Positions 32,240-45,736 of a stretch of 64,000 nt of DNA are shown one piece after another (position 1 is the first letter of the stretch; each line of letters opens with the position of its first letter). The notes beneath the pieces are model-generated. The model worked only from the letters and a program-made list of their open reading frames with translations. It did not search any database and was not told the origin of the DNA. The position numbers and the translations under genes were made by a program. Origin of the DNA: Rhipicephalus microplus (lineage: Eukaryota; Arthropoda; Arachnida; Ixodida; Ixodidae); assembly GCF_043290135.1 (NCBI RefSeq), contig NC_134703.1:115567005-115631004 (forward strand). The letters are read 5' to 3'.

Positions 32240-33900
32240 ACACATGTAGCAGGAGGAACAGGAGGGAAAGGAAAGGCAGGGATGTTAACCAGTCTAGAGC
32301 GACCGGTATGCTACCCTACACTGGGCATATGGATGAGGGAGTTTGAAAGATGGAAAAAGGGAGAGAGAGGAGAGCACGAGCACACGTTGGGCTCACAAAA
32401 GCTGACGACGTGGAGCATTTTGACGCGTACTAGCTGACGAAGGTCCGAAAAGATGCGGTTTTAGTCCACTGGCGTTGCACTTAATGATGTATGCTTCCTT
32501 GATTTCTTGAAAATGATGGCAATCGTTAGCCATATTTCTACTCGTGCGATCCAAGTACTGGGCTTAAGGCGTCCAGTACTTCGAGGGCGCTTCGAGCACA
32601 TGTTGTCCCCATGTCCAACAAGATCTCCCGGACGGCATCGATGAGAGAACGAAGCATAGTCATGACTTTGCCATCTTTCTCATGTGTGTCATCAGCGGTT
32701 GGTGATGACCCCTGAGTGGGCGGGGTCTTCTGACGTTCTATGGTTAGCGGACGACTTGGAAGAATAGGCCATTCCTCTGTGGAGATACTCCTATACCTGC
32801 CGTCTTCTTTAAATTTGTCGGTCCTGTTGCGGCTCCGCTTAATTGTGCAGCAGTAGAGGTGGCGCTGTCGTTTCAAGCTTGCGCAGTCACGGAGGTCGAA
32901 CGATGGCACCGATGTCTCTGCCGACGCCGGACTGTTTCGGCAGCATCCCTGTGGTCGAATTTTCTCTGACCATTTGCTTAAGCACCGTGCGCTCCTTCTT
33001 AATTCGAGGGCGGTCTTTCGATGAGGCAGTGTGTGAGCCACTACAACTACCGCATAAAAAAAAGTGGATTGACACGCATCTTCCGAACGGGGTTCTGCGC
33101 ACCGGGGGCACCGTAGCGAGTTTGGACACACGCCCTTGACGTGACCTAGTTTAAAGCACTGGTGACAATGAAGTCACTTCTGCACAAAGCGCCGAACAGC
33201 TTGTCGAAAATGTCCGACTTTGACATGGGATGGTGTGCAGTTGCCTTCGAAGACAAGTTTCACCCAGCGTGATTTTCCAAGGCGCTATACCTGGGGGATG
33301 CCAATACCCGCATTTGCCGGTTTAATGAGGGTAGGCAAGCCAGCGTCGGGAATCGCAATGTCTACGTCGTATATCACACCGGCTATGGATGCGTTGTTGA
33401 TCGGTATAAAGGGGCGCATTTTGATGCCACCTAGCTCAGTCACTTGTTTCGGAGTGGTCCAAGCGCATTCACGTGGAATACGTCTATAACGACTATATTT
33501 TTTTCGCGTATTTACTCTGAATTTCTCGATTTCATTAGACGCCACACGTTCCAAAAAAAAAAAAGCGGAGAGTGCTTGCCTGTCCAGCAGTCGCAGGTTT
33601 CCTGAGGACTCTTCTGGCACGAAGGTGATGACGTGTGGCCAGCGTTGATGCCTTGACTCCATGGTCGCTGTACTCGCAGAAGTGGGCGAGGCTGCGTTGA
33701 CGATTCTCCTCTTCGCCCTCTTCCTCCGGGCAGGAATGAAATAATCGTGAGATGAGTCATCTTCCGAGGCAGCTGAGTACAGCTCTGTGTCCTCGCTGTC
33801 ACTGAGTGAAGTTCCTTTCATTCCTCGCGGTGGTCAGCCGAGATGACTGCTGGTTAGGTAGTCCTCCGGAAGGCCTCGCGTCCATGGCTGCAAGACGCGG
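32240..33900 (-). mobile_element. LINE remnant with ORF1 and 3' end but no ORF2
   Basis: On the minus strand, a 5' leader (about 33900) and ORF1 (33821 to about 32538) are followed by a short 3' region ending in purine-rich sequence near 32260 (AGGAGGGAAAGGAAAGGCAG on the plus strand). No endonuclease or reverse-transcriptase motif lies between them. This could be an internally deleted, ORF1-only element. Confidence 0.6.
32538..33821 (-). pseudogene. LINE ORF1 (gag-like) with zinc knuckle, frameshifted
   Basis: The first frame (33821 to 33285) starts MKGTSLSDSEDTEL, an acidic N-terminus, then the basic PARRKRAKRR and a conserved ORF1-type domain including IKMRPFIPINNASIAGVIYD. It ends at a stop after a frameshift. 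The second frame (33131 to 32538) begins CPNSLRCPRCAEP, the end of a CCHC knuckle whose first half (ending in CFKLGHVKG-like sequence) lies in another frame just upstream. The C-terminus is helical (RSLIDAVREILLDMG). The protein would bind LINE RNA. At least two frame changes make it inactive. Confidence 0.72.
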
Positions 33901-33949
33901 AGCCCAGGCACCAGAAAAATCTGAAGGTTTCACCGAAAAAAATCGGGAG

Positions 33950-34210
33950 AGCACGGATGATGATGATTATGATGATTGATGATGATCCTTGTTATTCTGG
34001 TGCACACCCACAAAGGGGCAATCGGCCAAGAACTGGGCGGCAGAGAGAAGCGCTTGGATACCCGAACACTTCTTGTCGTTTCCTCCACACAAAACGCCCA
34101 TTGAAAATGACAGGAAGTGCAGAGAATCGGCGTGTAGAAGTTAAAACAATACTGCTACAATCGCTACATGCTTCAAAGAAAATATACAGATACAGATTTG
34201 AAGCATGACA
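33950..34210 (-). mobile_element. LINE 3'-end fragment with (CAT)n tail
   Basis: On the plus strand, GATGATGATTATGATGATTG is followed by CTTGTTATTCTGGTGCACAC and GGGGCAATCGGCCAAGAACT. Read on the minus strand this is a LINE terminus with a trinucleotide tail. It abuts the 5' side of the ORF1-only element. No target duplication found. Confidence 0.5.
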
Positions 34211-35204
34211 AAACAATTCGTGAGATTGTGTCTCATATAATTTAAATTTATCTGTTTGTGGTAAATTAGCAGGTAATGAAGCATTTGATGTCACTATTTT
34301 AGTGCAAAATAATTGCGTATATCCCTTCTTTTAATGTTAGTGATATCAACTCCTTGTTGAAAGAACGTATTGCTACTGTATGTAAACGATTCAGGAAGTG
34401 TATATCGAACTCTTTGCTCACCGTATTCGTTTCTTGAAAAGGGCACTTTTTGTATGCATTTATAAACAACGCAATACAACCTATCGTTTCATCGTTGCGC
34501 GGCTGTGCGCACCCAACAGCCTGTGACATCCCACCAAGCTGAATGCTGTGGGGCATGAGAACAGCATAACTATTTTCAAGAACTGTACAGGTGCGCGTCT
34601 TCTTACGAACATTCTCATTGAAACGAGGTATGGTACGGAGCTTCATAAATAATTTCAGAATGCCGACCACACGTCATCGCAGCGTAGGGTGAGGAGGAAC
34701 TTCTGCAAGTTGTAAGGACGACAAACATACACAGACTGCTTTAACATCAATCTTATTTTGTCCTTGTTGAGATGCAAACATACTTACGTAGGCTGCGCTA
34801 CCGCCGGATACACAAAACTTGTGAATGCGGTAGCTAAACAGACAACCAAGAAAAAGAAGGCAGTAAAGATTATCGTACGTGCACGAATCGCCAGTGTACA
34901 AAGAATGTGTCGGTGGGCAATCTCGAGAACACGTACGGTGGTTGTATGATCGCCGTTTTTATTCCAATCATAAATTCCCGACTGCCGTACACTCGTACCC
35001 CTTGAGACACTGTCACTTGTAGTTTTTGCTGGTGTTTAGACAGTATACTTGCAGTCGAGCAGAAACCAAACGAGCATAGGATCGACACAGTATTCTGCCT
35101 TAAGCACCGCGTTAATCTAAACACTCGCGTTAAACTTGCTCTGTAAACATGTTGGTCCACCTGGGATCACTTTGCGGACCCTCGGTATATTATAAAATAC
35201 CAGT
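34211..35204. other. Intergenic, no gene seen
   Basis: AT-rich. Short frames on the minus strand (34299-34670, 34870-35160) show no recognisable motif. Confidence 0.35.
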
Positions 35205-35640
35205 TATAACAAACCAGCAGTTATATTATTATTTATTTACAAATACTGCTGGCCAGAGGCCAAAGAAGGAGGGGCAAGATAATACAGTTGTCATACACAT
35301 TTCAAAACAACATCAACAAATAAAGTGGAAAGCGTGACATATTTATACAAAAGCAACAAAAGGAAAGAGTGGGGAGGGAAAAGAGGAAATAGTTGGAATA
35401 GTTAGAAAAACAACTTCAAATTTCAGCGTAAATAAGATCGGGAGAGTCTAAACTGCTTGCAGGCAAACTGTTCCACTCTTCAATGGTACGAGGAAAGAAG
35501 GAAAATTTGAACAAGTTAGTTAGTACGAGCAAAATATGGTGTTAAAGAAAGTGCGTGTGAATGCCGAGTCTGGCGTGTTCTTAGTGGTGTGAGGTAGGGG
35601 TCAGGGTTCAGAGCAAATTTGGTTAACCATCCCTTCTATT
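35205..35640 (-). mobile_element. CR1-like LINE 3' end
   Basis: Minus-strand translation gives FKFSFFPRTIEEWNSLPASS ending at a stop near 35419. SFFPRT followed by WNSLP is the conserved extreme C-terminus of CR1/jockey-type reverse transcriptases. A 3' UTR continues to about 35210. The upstream part is frameshifted. The copy is strongly 5'-truncated. Confidence 0.8.
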
Positions 35641-37267
35641 TTTTCCTTCAGCAAGCGAAAAAATTCTTCGCATAGCATCGATTCCACCGTGCGTGCGATT
35701 CACGTCAATACATTTTTTTTTTTTCATCGCTCGTTGGCGCTTTCAGGACCTTGGGGTCGGCTAACATCTACGTCACTCGAGGCCTTTATCAGCACGTAAA
35801 GAGTTACCAAGCGCTACTGCTTGGGTTATTTTCCGTTATTCCCAGTCATTGAAAGGTTTTTTAACGTAAGATATGTGCGCAATCAGAGAAAGACGCGTGC
35901 CCTTTTATGACCCCGCAAATTTGTCTAGGGATCCCTACATAATGTCGTCAGTGAAAAACAAAAACAAATATATGGCAGCTTTTACTAAGCACGTTTTTTT
36001 TTTTAATGGAAGATAGATGGGTGCAGACTAGGGGCGTAGCCAGTTTTTCTTTTTTTTTTAGGGGGGGGGGTGCATCTTTTGGAATGGCCCTTTTTGGCTG
36101 TTTACTATGGCGAAAGAAAATTCGCGCGGGGGGAGGGGCGCCGGTCCGGTGTCGGTGTGCCACCCTTTGCCTACGCTATACTGTCGCCGACACATTGGGC
36201 TATTAAATGAATAGTTTCTTACTGTTTGTCTATCGCTACGTGCTATAAATGAGGTCACGAAACTTCGAATGCGCCAACCTAACCGTTTTCAGGCGCGTGC
36301 GTCCACCGTATATATAAATCACTATTCATTCGGTCTTAGCCTATACTGGGGTCGGCGATCTGCGGCCTGCGAGACAACTTTATGCTACCCCCAACACGAT
36401 ATGAGACCCCCCCCCCCCCCCCCATTCGCTTGTCACTCCCTATCTGAAGGCTGGCATCGCAATTTCGACCTCAAGTGGGGTTATTTCTCACGACCCGTCT
36501 GAATTGCAACCTTGTGATGGGCAGAAAATAAGCATGATTTTAATTGCAGTGCCGTAGATTGTCAACTCACGAAATTGTTTCTCCTTGCTTGCCTTGCAAA
36601 GTCCCCCCCCCCTCCCCCTTCCCCAACCCGTGTTTGCCGTGCTGCGCCCGCTCTGTCAGCTTCCCGCATAGTTGACCCTCCGCCTCAGAACGTTGCAGAC
36701 CCTTGGTCTATAACAGTTGCGCGCTTTGTTGAGTGCTCGTTAGTGCTCAAGCGGCAACATTTCATGTATTGTGAAGCATGTATGCAGGACTCGTGTGTTT
36801 GTAAAACATGAGCGTAACTTTCACTGCATTTCCAAGCAAAGAAAGTTCTTTTCACTGTGTTCACAAGCACACGTGCGGCCGTGGACCACCACACGATGAC
36901 GACGTTTCGAACGGTCGCTTTTTTCATGTTCTCCGCTGTGTTTGACTACATCAATGCAAGTGAAAGATTACCGTGCTAGTGAACCCTAACCTTTTCAGAT
37001 ATTTAGTAGCATACCGGATACTAGCATCTGGTTAACCTCCCTGCCTTCCTTTTTTCTCGTTTCTCTTTGTAGCTTATAATTCGTAGCTATGTACTTCAGC
37101 AACGAGAGATGGTTTGACCACTTGCTTAGCAACCATTTTTGTTTATTGGCAGTTTTATCTCTAAATTATTTTTTCACATTGGTCTTATTTCATTTTAGTC
37201 TCATTTAAGTATCCTGCCGCCCGGTTCTTGGCCCATCCCGCTTCTGTGGGCGAGCGCCATCCATCTA
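35641..37267. other. Intergenic; homopolymer G/C tracts, no gene
   Basis: A poly-G run near 36061-36070, a 15-base C run at about 36409-36423 and another near 36602. Sequence around 36030-36130 (GGGGCGTAGCCAG, then T and G runs) looks like an interspersed repeat. No gene supported. Confidence 0.35.
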
Positions 37268-37280
37268 AGGTCCTCAGCAT

Positions 37281-37519
37281 TGACTGATTTGTGGGGTTTA
37301 ACGTCCCAAAACCACCATATGATTGTGAGAGACGCCGTAGTGGAGGGCTCCAGAAATTTTGACCACCTGGGGTTCTTTAACGTGCACCCAAATCTGAGCA
37401 CACGGGCCGACAACATTTCCGCCTCCATCGGAAATGCAGCCGCCGCAGCCGGGATTCGATCCCGCGACGTGCGGGTCAGCAGCCGAGTACCTTAGCCACT
37501 AGACCACCGCGGCGGGGCG
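37281..37519 (-). mobile_element. Full-length Ruka-like SINE with target duplication
   Basis: Complete minus-strand copy with an intact tRNA-like head (GCCCCGCCGCGGTGG). The direct repeat AGGTCCTCAGCAT lies at 37268-37280 and 37520-37532. It inserted just upstream of the Tx1-like LINE ORF1 start. Confidence 0.95.
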
Positions 37520-37547
37520 AGGTCCTCAGCATCTGCATCAGCAAAGG

Positions 37548-38702
37548 ATGGATTGCTACGTTGTGCTGCCTCGTCCTCCCACCGACAAGGTGGTCGTGGA
37601 TTTCGTTTTCCTACATGTGGACTTAGGTGGTCGCCCTTACCGAGTTCAGGACTTCAGAGATGCTCTTCGGGACATTATTGACTTGAAGGAAATAAGCTCT
37701 GTAGGCCAATTTCGTAAGCCACATGTATGGATGGTTACTTGCAAGTCCACGCTGACGAAAACTAAGCTAGTCACACGAGGTGAACTTTTCGTCAAAAGCC
37801 GTAGATACCTTGTGATTGACCCGGAACCCACAGAAGTAAAAATGAAGCTTCTCTAGCTACCTGATCATTTGGAAGACGCCCACACTCGAGAGGCACGGCA
37901 TGTTTTCCGGAAAACTAAGTCAATATCAGTAGAATGCTGGAAAGTATCGGACATGGAGCAAATGTGCACTCTTGATCGTGACGTTATGTTGTCCCTTGCT
38001 GACGGAGTCTGAGTGGGCGACGTTCCTCACCTTCTAACTGTGTCTAAAGTACGAAGTCTCGTTCTGATCCCCGGATAAGCACCTCTCTGCCTTCGCTGCA
38101 ATAAGGTTGGGCGCATCAACCGAAACTGCAGCACTCCTCGCGGTGATGACTCTCGGTGCTTCGGTCATTCAGCTGAGGACTGTGTCGTGACCTATGCTAA
38201 CAAGCTACGACAGCACACACAGCACCATGACGATAAGCTGCAAGAGCATGTCGCGTGTGCCACAGAAGTTCTGGATGCAACAGGAGACACTCCGTCAACG
38301 ACAGGCTCTACGGACTTCACCAACAAGGACGCACAAGATACAAAGGAGTCAGACGCGGATAAAACAGACGAAGTTCTTGCACGCAAAGAACCAAGAGATT
38401 CTTGCCCGCAGCCAACCCGAAATGACCCCAGAAAGCTTCTTACGCAGAAGGAGGTTCCTACTAATGAGGTCAGTAGAGATGCTCCAACTTCTTGTGCCAT
38501 AGCTTCGCAGCAGTATCTCCAGCAATGCACGATGTTAGAATAGAATATGCAGGCTTCTGTCGATACTGCATTACCTGAGTGCAGGGCGACGTACAGCTCG
38601 GAATCAAGCAACGAGGATGACGCAGCCACTGTCAATAAGAAAGCGCACCGTCGCCGAACGACCGACCACTCGGAAAGAAAAGTGCCGGCGGTCACGATCT
38701 AG
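37548..38702 (+). pseudogene. LINE-Tx ORF1, gag-like, in one frame with nonsense codons
   Basis: A single reading frame is maintained from the ATG at 37548 to TAG at 38700-38702, broken only by stops at about 37854, 38010, 38076 and 38541. The N-terminal domain (VDFVFLHVDLGGRPYRVQDF, residues about 20-45) is followed by a helical region, then a zinc-knuckle cluster beginning CLRCNKVGRINRNC, with CFGHSAEDC after it (about 38090-38175), then an acidic, Thr/Ser/Asp-rich C-terminal tail. All damage is by substitution and none by indel, so the decay is moderate. Confidence 0.75.
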
Positions 38703-38879
38703 GGAGGCCTGGTGATGGTTCCAGAGAAGTCTCACCATCGACCTCCGCGACTGACCACTGTTATGCCAGCGAGTCCTCGTCAAACGTCCGTGCCTCTGAA
38801 ACAGGCAATCTGGGTCAAGGCCAGCCCGCAGCCCGCCGGGCGCGAACAACTCCACGGCGTGAACACGCGCGGCGCATCT

Positions 38880-39275
38880 GTGGCCCACGTGCATTGAGTC
38901 AGCGTCGCACGTGACAGCGAGCCGGCGTCCTCATGTCTGGTGGCCTGACGCATCGCGCGGCGAACCCCATTGGAGGAGCCTGCTCTGAAGACCAGCGGCG
39001 CTTCTGATTGGACATTTTAGTTGGGCCCGGTGTAAATAAAAGAAGCCCTGCGGCGTGTCGCGATCAGCGGTCTTAGGCGAAAGGCTGACCTATGTGTTAG
39101 AGAGGAGAGTTCGGCTCTTCGAGTCTCTGTCGGCCCCAGTGCCGAAATTGTAACGCCTCTGTATATATGCTGTACATAAACCTTGTTTGACTCACCGTCG
39201 TCTCGTCCGCTCGTCTGATCAGCTCTGCGCAGAAGCAGTCGCGAGCTGAGAAACATACGCTACCAAACGGCTGGT
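38880..39275 (+). mobile_element. Possible solo LTR between ORF1 and ORF2 of LINE-Tx
   Basis: The sequence between the LINE ORFs has LTR-like features: GTGTAAATAAAAGAAGCCC (39031), GTATATATGCTGTACATAAAC (about 39161) and, near the end, TGGTGACCTTCCCGG (39270), which resembles a tRNA primer-binding site placed just after an LTR. I found no second LTR, no certain TG...CA ends and no target duplication, so this is tentative. It could instead be LINE inter-ORF sequence. Confidence 0.35.
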
Positions 39276-39381
39276 GACCTTCCCGGCGGAGTCGGAAGCA
39301 GTGGCGCCTTCGGCACCGTGTTGGCGTCGCCGTCTTTCGCAACACCACACGGGATAATAAGCGCAACAGAAGGTAGCCACC

Positions 39382-42300
39382 ATGGCGCAGTCCGAACGAC
39401 TTATCTTTGCAACATTGAATGTACGTGGCCTCAGGTCATCGCAGAAACAGGCACAGCTCCATAGACTTTTCACTCGAAAGCGTCTCGATTTTGTCGCCAT
39501 CTAGGAGATAAAGATCGAGAGCGACGGGGAGACAGACAGTGATCTGCAACCCTTTCTGTTCGAGTGTAATGTATGCGTTTCACGTGTAAAAGGACATTCT
39601 GCGGGCTGTTGGCTGTTTCTGAGCAAGAGCCTGTCATGTTCGGCAATCAGTACTTGTGTTGGTAACGAGGGTGGATACTCATGTGGTGATTTTGTGTTGC
39701 CAGGAACGCCATGGCGAATGATCAACCTATATGCGTTTAATGAGATTTTGAAGCGTCTTGAATTATATGAAAATATGTCCAGTCTAATTGACTCGGACTG
39801 TGTCACTGTGCTAATGGGTGAGTTCATTGTACGTGTGACCTTAACGATCGTAGCAATCATGAATGCCAGTGAGACAGCAGTGGCGAGCTTTTATCCGGAA
39901 TCGTAGACAATGCAGGACTCATTGACATTGGTGTGTCGGGCCAAGTGTCAACATATACAGGAGTTAAGGGAATTTAAGTTCTTAAGCTCGCCTCGACCGG
40001 ATTTACGTGTCCTCATCTCTCTTTTCCCGCCAAATCTCCTGTACTACTGCACCAGTGTCGTTCTCAGATCACAGTATCGTTATTGCACAAATTGGCGCAA
40101 ATTGTAGAAGCCGATTCTGACCACAATAGGCCTTTTGGAAGTTAAACAGAGAGCTCTTCTGTGATCAGGAATTCAATAATCTTGTGCGGACAACATTAAC
40201 GCAGTCTTTCTCAAGATGTTTACATATACATGCTGCTTGGGAGCGATTTAAACAAGAAGTTCGGGTTATGGCTATAGAGATTGCAGCTACTTAGTCTTTC
40301 TATATAGGAAAAACGAGGAAAAGACAATGCTTGAAAGTTTGTGCTACCTTTATGAGGTGGAGTGCGAGGCACCGGAATCGTACCTAAATGAAATTGAAGA
40401 CATAAATGTCAACTTCAAACATATGATACTGCTCGTTACAGAGAATCACGTATTAGATCTCCAAATGACGTACCTTGAACTCACAACAGCCAACGCGTCA
40501 AACTTTACTCGATGAAAAATACCATGTAATTTCTGAAGTAATCCCAGACCTTTACTTTACTCTAATGGTGTTCTTGGAACAGACGTAAGAGACATAACGT
40601 CGACATTCGAAAAGTACTATGAAAGTTTATTTAGTGACCTCTCTAACACTGATGTTATACTTACCACGAGCTTTGTTTCTCTTTTGAGCCCATTAGAATA
40701 CGATCACTGTGCAGCAATTAGTTGTCCTATTATGATACAGGAAGTGAGCATGATATTGATAGCCTACCTTCATCGAAGTCACTTGACCCTGATGCTATTT
40801 CTGCTGGACTCTACAAAGCATTTAATAATGCTCTCTCTCCTATAATGCTGGATATCTTTAAAATAAGTTATGACATGGAGACGCTCCCGACACCCTTTTG
40901 CAAGAGCCACACAGTTTTGTTACCGGAAAATTCGGACATGGAAAAACTTCGCTCTGTTGAGGGTTATCGGCCAATAGCGCTGTCAAACGCTGACCACAAA
41001 TTTTTTGCCAAAGTATTATCAAATAGGTTGCAATTTGCGATGTCCATTCCCGTTGGGTCCCACCAAACATATGAGATTAAGGGCTGATCTATATAAAACA
41101 ATATACATGTCGCTCGTACTGTCCTTCAGTGCGGTTATGGACACCAAAAACACCTTGCGATGTTACAGGTAGAACACGATCGAAGGCCTTGTAAAAGCCT
41201 TCGATCGTGTTAGTCATTCGTTTCTTTTCTCTCTTCTGGAACATGCCAATGTCAGCACTGTTGTGCTTAAAGGCGTCAAACTATGCTATAATCAATTTTC
41301 GACACGTCTTGTTGTAAATGGTCAGCTGTCGAAACCAGTTTCAATTTGTTCGTCTGTAAAACAGGGCTGCCCCATGTCCCCCCTTCTGTTTGCACTTTAT
41401 CTAGAGCCGCTATGCTTAAGTATATTACGATCAAGTAGTGTTCGCGGATTCGATATATTAGGAACTGAAATGAAAGTATTAGCTTAAGCAGACGACGTAG
41501 CAGTCTTCTGCCTTGATAAACCAAGCATAGAAAATGTGTTAACCGTAATATACAAATTTGGCATAGTATCAGGAGCTCGTTTGAACGCCTCGAAGAGTTT
41601 AGGATTATGTTTTACCTCGTGGGTTAGGACACCTATATCAATATGCAGGAATTAATTGGACAAGAACTCCGCCAACGTACCTGGGTGTACCGTTAGATGC
41701 GTGTAGATTCAGTGCGCATTACTGGAAGGAGCGCGTCCTTAAGCTTGAACGACAAGCCCACACATTTCTTCCCCATCGCCTATCAGTGTTTGGGAGAGGT
41801 GAAGCTTGTAATAATTTTCTAGCAACAAAGCTGTACTAAGTATTCCAACATATCCATTGTGCAAGATTTTATGTACAATGATTTCATCGGATTTTTGCTG
41901 CTTTCATATGGTCTTCTACTTTTGAGCCCATGTGTCGTGACAACATTTTCGGGCCAGTTAGGGCTGGTGGGTTAGGATCAAAATATCTATATTTGTGCCA
42001 AACAGTTTCCCGCTTTTTCTTTTTCCGTGACGATTCCCATCCCGTAATTCGTTATTCTTGCAGGTTAATCTCGTGGATTGCTTCCCTGGCGTAGTCATTT
42101 CTTCTAACTTTTCCGAACTACCATGTTTGCGGGGATTCATGCAGGAAGTTTATTCTGCAGTTAGGTTCCTTAAAGCTCGCTTTTCTATATTATACTTCTA
42201 CACAGTGTCTCGCGAAGTGTTGTGCAAAAACTTACTATCCATGCTTTTTCCGCCTCCATCGTACCGTTCATTGTACTCCGATATGCCAGGTCATGATGTC

Positions 42301-42530
42301 TTAAAATGAGAGCGCAAAATGTAAGTGTCTCCGAATTCACAGACATTCTTCTATAAACTACATACTGAAACGGGCCCGTTAAAACATGGTTAAAAATTAA
42401 GGGTATTTTTGTTTCCTGTGTTGACTGCCGCCTATGTGATGTGTCAGAGACAGAAAACACTGCTTTATTAGTTGCAAAGATGCTATCTTGTTCTGGGATG
42501 TCCCTCAGCGGAATCTGAAAAAAAAATTAA
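39382..42530 (+). pseudogene. LINE-Tx ORF2 (endonuclease-reverse transcriptase), multiply broken
   Basis: Starts in a strong context (CCACCATGG) with SERLIFATLNVRGLRSSQKQ and FVAI-stop-EIKIES, where the expected residue is the Gln of the endonuclease QE motif (CAG to TAG). The RT part includes SLDPDAISAGLYKAF and RPIALSNADHKFFAK (about 40770-41030), KAFDRVSHS (41194 on, motif A), KQGCPMSPLLFALYLEPL (about 41355) and LA-stop-ADDVAVF (41479 on), where the Tyr codon of YADD is now TAA (41485-41487). The C-terminus keeps CRLCDVSETE and FWDV. Several frameshifts separate these blocks. It is non-functional. Confidence 0.8.
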
Positions 42531-42592
42531 TATTAATTCTTACTCTCCGTGATCTTTTGCCGACATCACTCGATGAAGTGCCTTTTGATATG

Positions 42593-44832
<2,240 letters not shown>

Positions 44833-45206
44833 TCTCATGGGTATGTGCACAGTCTACGGGAGACGCGTATGCAAGATCGCAGCGCAGAACCCACCATTTC
44901 TTCGAGCTCCCATTTCATTAGAATGGCAGTCCACCTAAAAGACATTTGTGACGAAATGGGCTTCAAACCGGACTGGAGCCCCATCTCGGTGAGGTGCTTG
45001 GCCTTGTCGCCCTTCGTGTATAACGTAATTTGAAGCACTCTCGCGGCTCTACTGAATTTCCTTACTTGACCAGTGTTCATTACTTGTCGAATAGCGCTAA
45101 ATAGCTTATTGTCGCTCTGTGATTGTACCTATGCTCCATACTGTAAGTGTCATTTTATGTTCTTGTAACACACGTTGTAATAAATACCATGAAAAAAAAA
45201 CAAACA
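44833..45206. other. Unassigned; ends like a polyadenylated retrocopy
   Basis: No coding frame is recognised (a 62-codon plus-strand frame from 44845 is not convincing). The segment ends GTAATAAATACCATG followed by a nine-base poly-A at about 45190, i.e. AATAAA about 10 bases before an A tail. This could be the end of a retrocopied transcript or a SINE/LINE tail. Confidence 0.25.
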
Positions 45207-45311
45207 CGTGTGGCCGTGTGGTAAAGCATCCGCTTGGCACAAAAACGACCCGGGTTAGATCTCCACTCGAATCCAAATGACGCAAGTTTGGTCCCCACTC
45301 TGACCCGGCCT

Positions 45312-45362
<51 letters not shown>

Positions 45363-45367
45363 TTCGT
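45207..45367 (+). mobile_element. tRNA-like SINE head with (TTTA)n tail
   Basis: GTGTGGCCGTGTGGTAAAGC (A-box-like) and CCCGGGTTAGATCTCC (B-box-like) form a tRNA-type head unlike the Ruka-like heads. It is followed by about 50 bp and a (TTTA)n array (45311-45365). Confidence 0.5.
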
Positions 45368-45379
45368 TTATTTTGCATT

Positions 45380-45524
45380 TTGCATTGTGTAGGCCCGTGT
45401 ACTCAGATTTGGGTGCACGTTAAAGAACCCCAGGTGGTCTAACTTTCCGGAGCGCTCCACTACGGCGTCTCTCATAATCATATGGTGGTTTTGGGACGTT
45501 AAACCTCACATATCAATCAATCAA
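45380..45524 (+). mobile_element. 5'-truncated Ruka-like SINE with target duplication
   Basis: Body from TGTAGGCCCGTGTACTCAG to the (AATC)n tail. The exact 12-bp direct repeat TTATTTTGCATT is at 45368-45379 and 45525-45536. Confidence 0.93.
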
Positions 45525-45736
45525 TTATTTTGCATTGATCTCGATATACCGGTCACGCGTAAGATGATCATTTTTCGCTCACAACTAACGACGCCGAAAC
45601 CGCAATTTCTGCGAAACGAGTTCTTTAACGATATCGCGTTAAAAGTTGCTAACAATTCAGAGCATTTGCACCCTATTATAGGAGATCATAAAGCAGTCTC
45701 GTGGGCTTCACACTCCATGAGGCCCTTTTAACAAAA

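Larger units (their letters stand above)
37533..42590 (+). mobile_element. L1/Tx1-like LINE, decayed (LINE-Tx)
   Basis: ORF1 with a CCHC cluster (37548-38702) is followed by ORF2 with endonuclease (39382 on), reverse transcriptase (about 40560-41600) and a C-terminal CxxC region (about 42425-42520). RPIALSNADHKFFAKVLSNR and VKQGCPMSPLLFALYLEPLC are typical of the L1/Tx1 side of LINEs rather than the I group. The 3' boundary is at the family D element starting near 42593. The 5' end includes sequence on both sides of the SINE at 37281. Confidence 0.75.
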
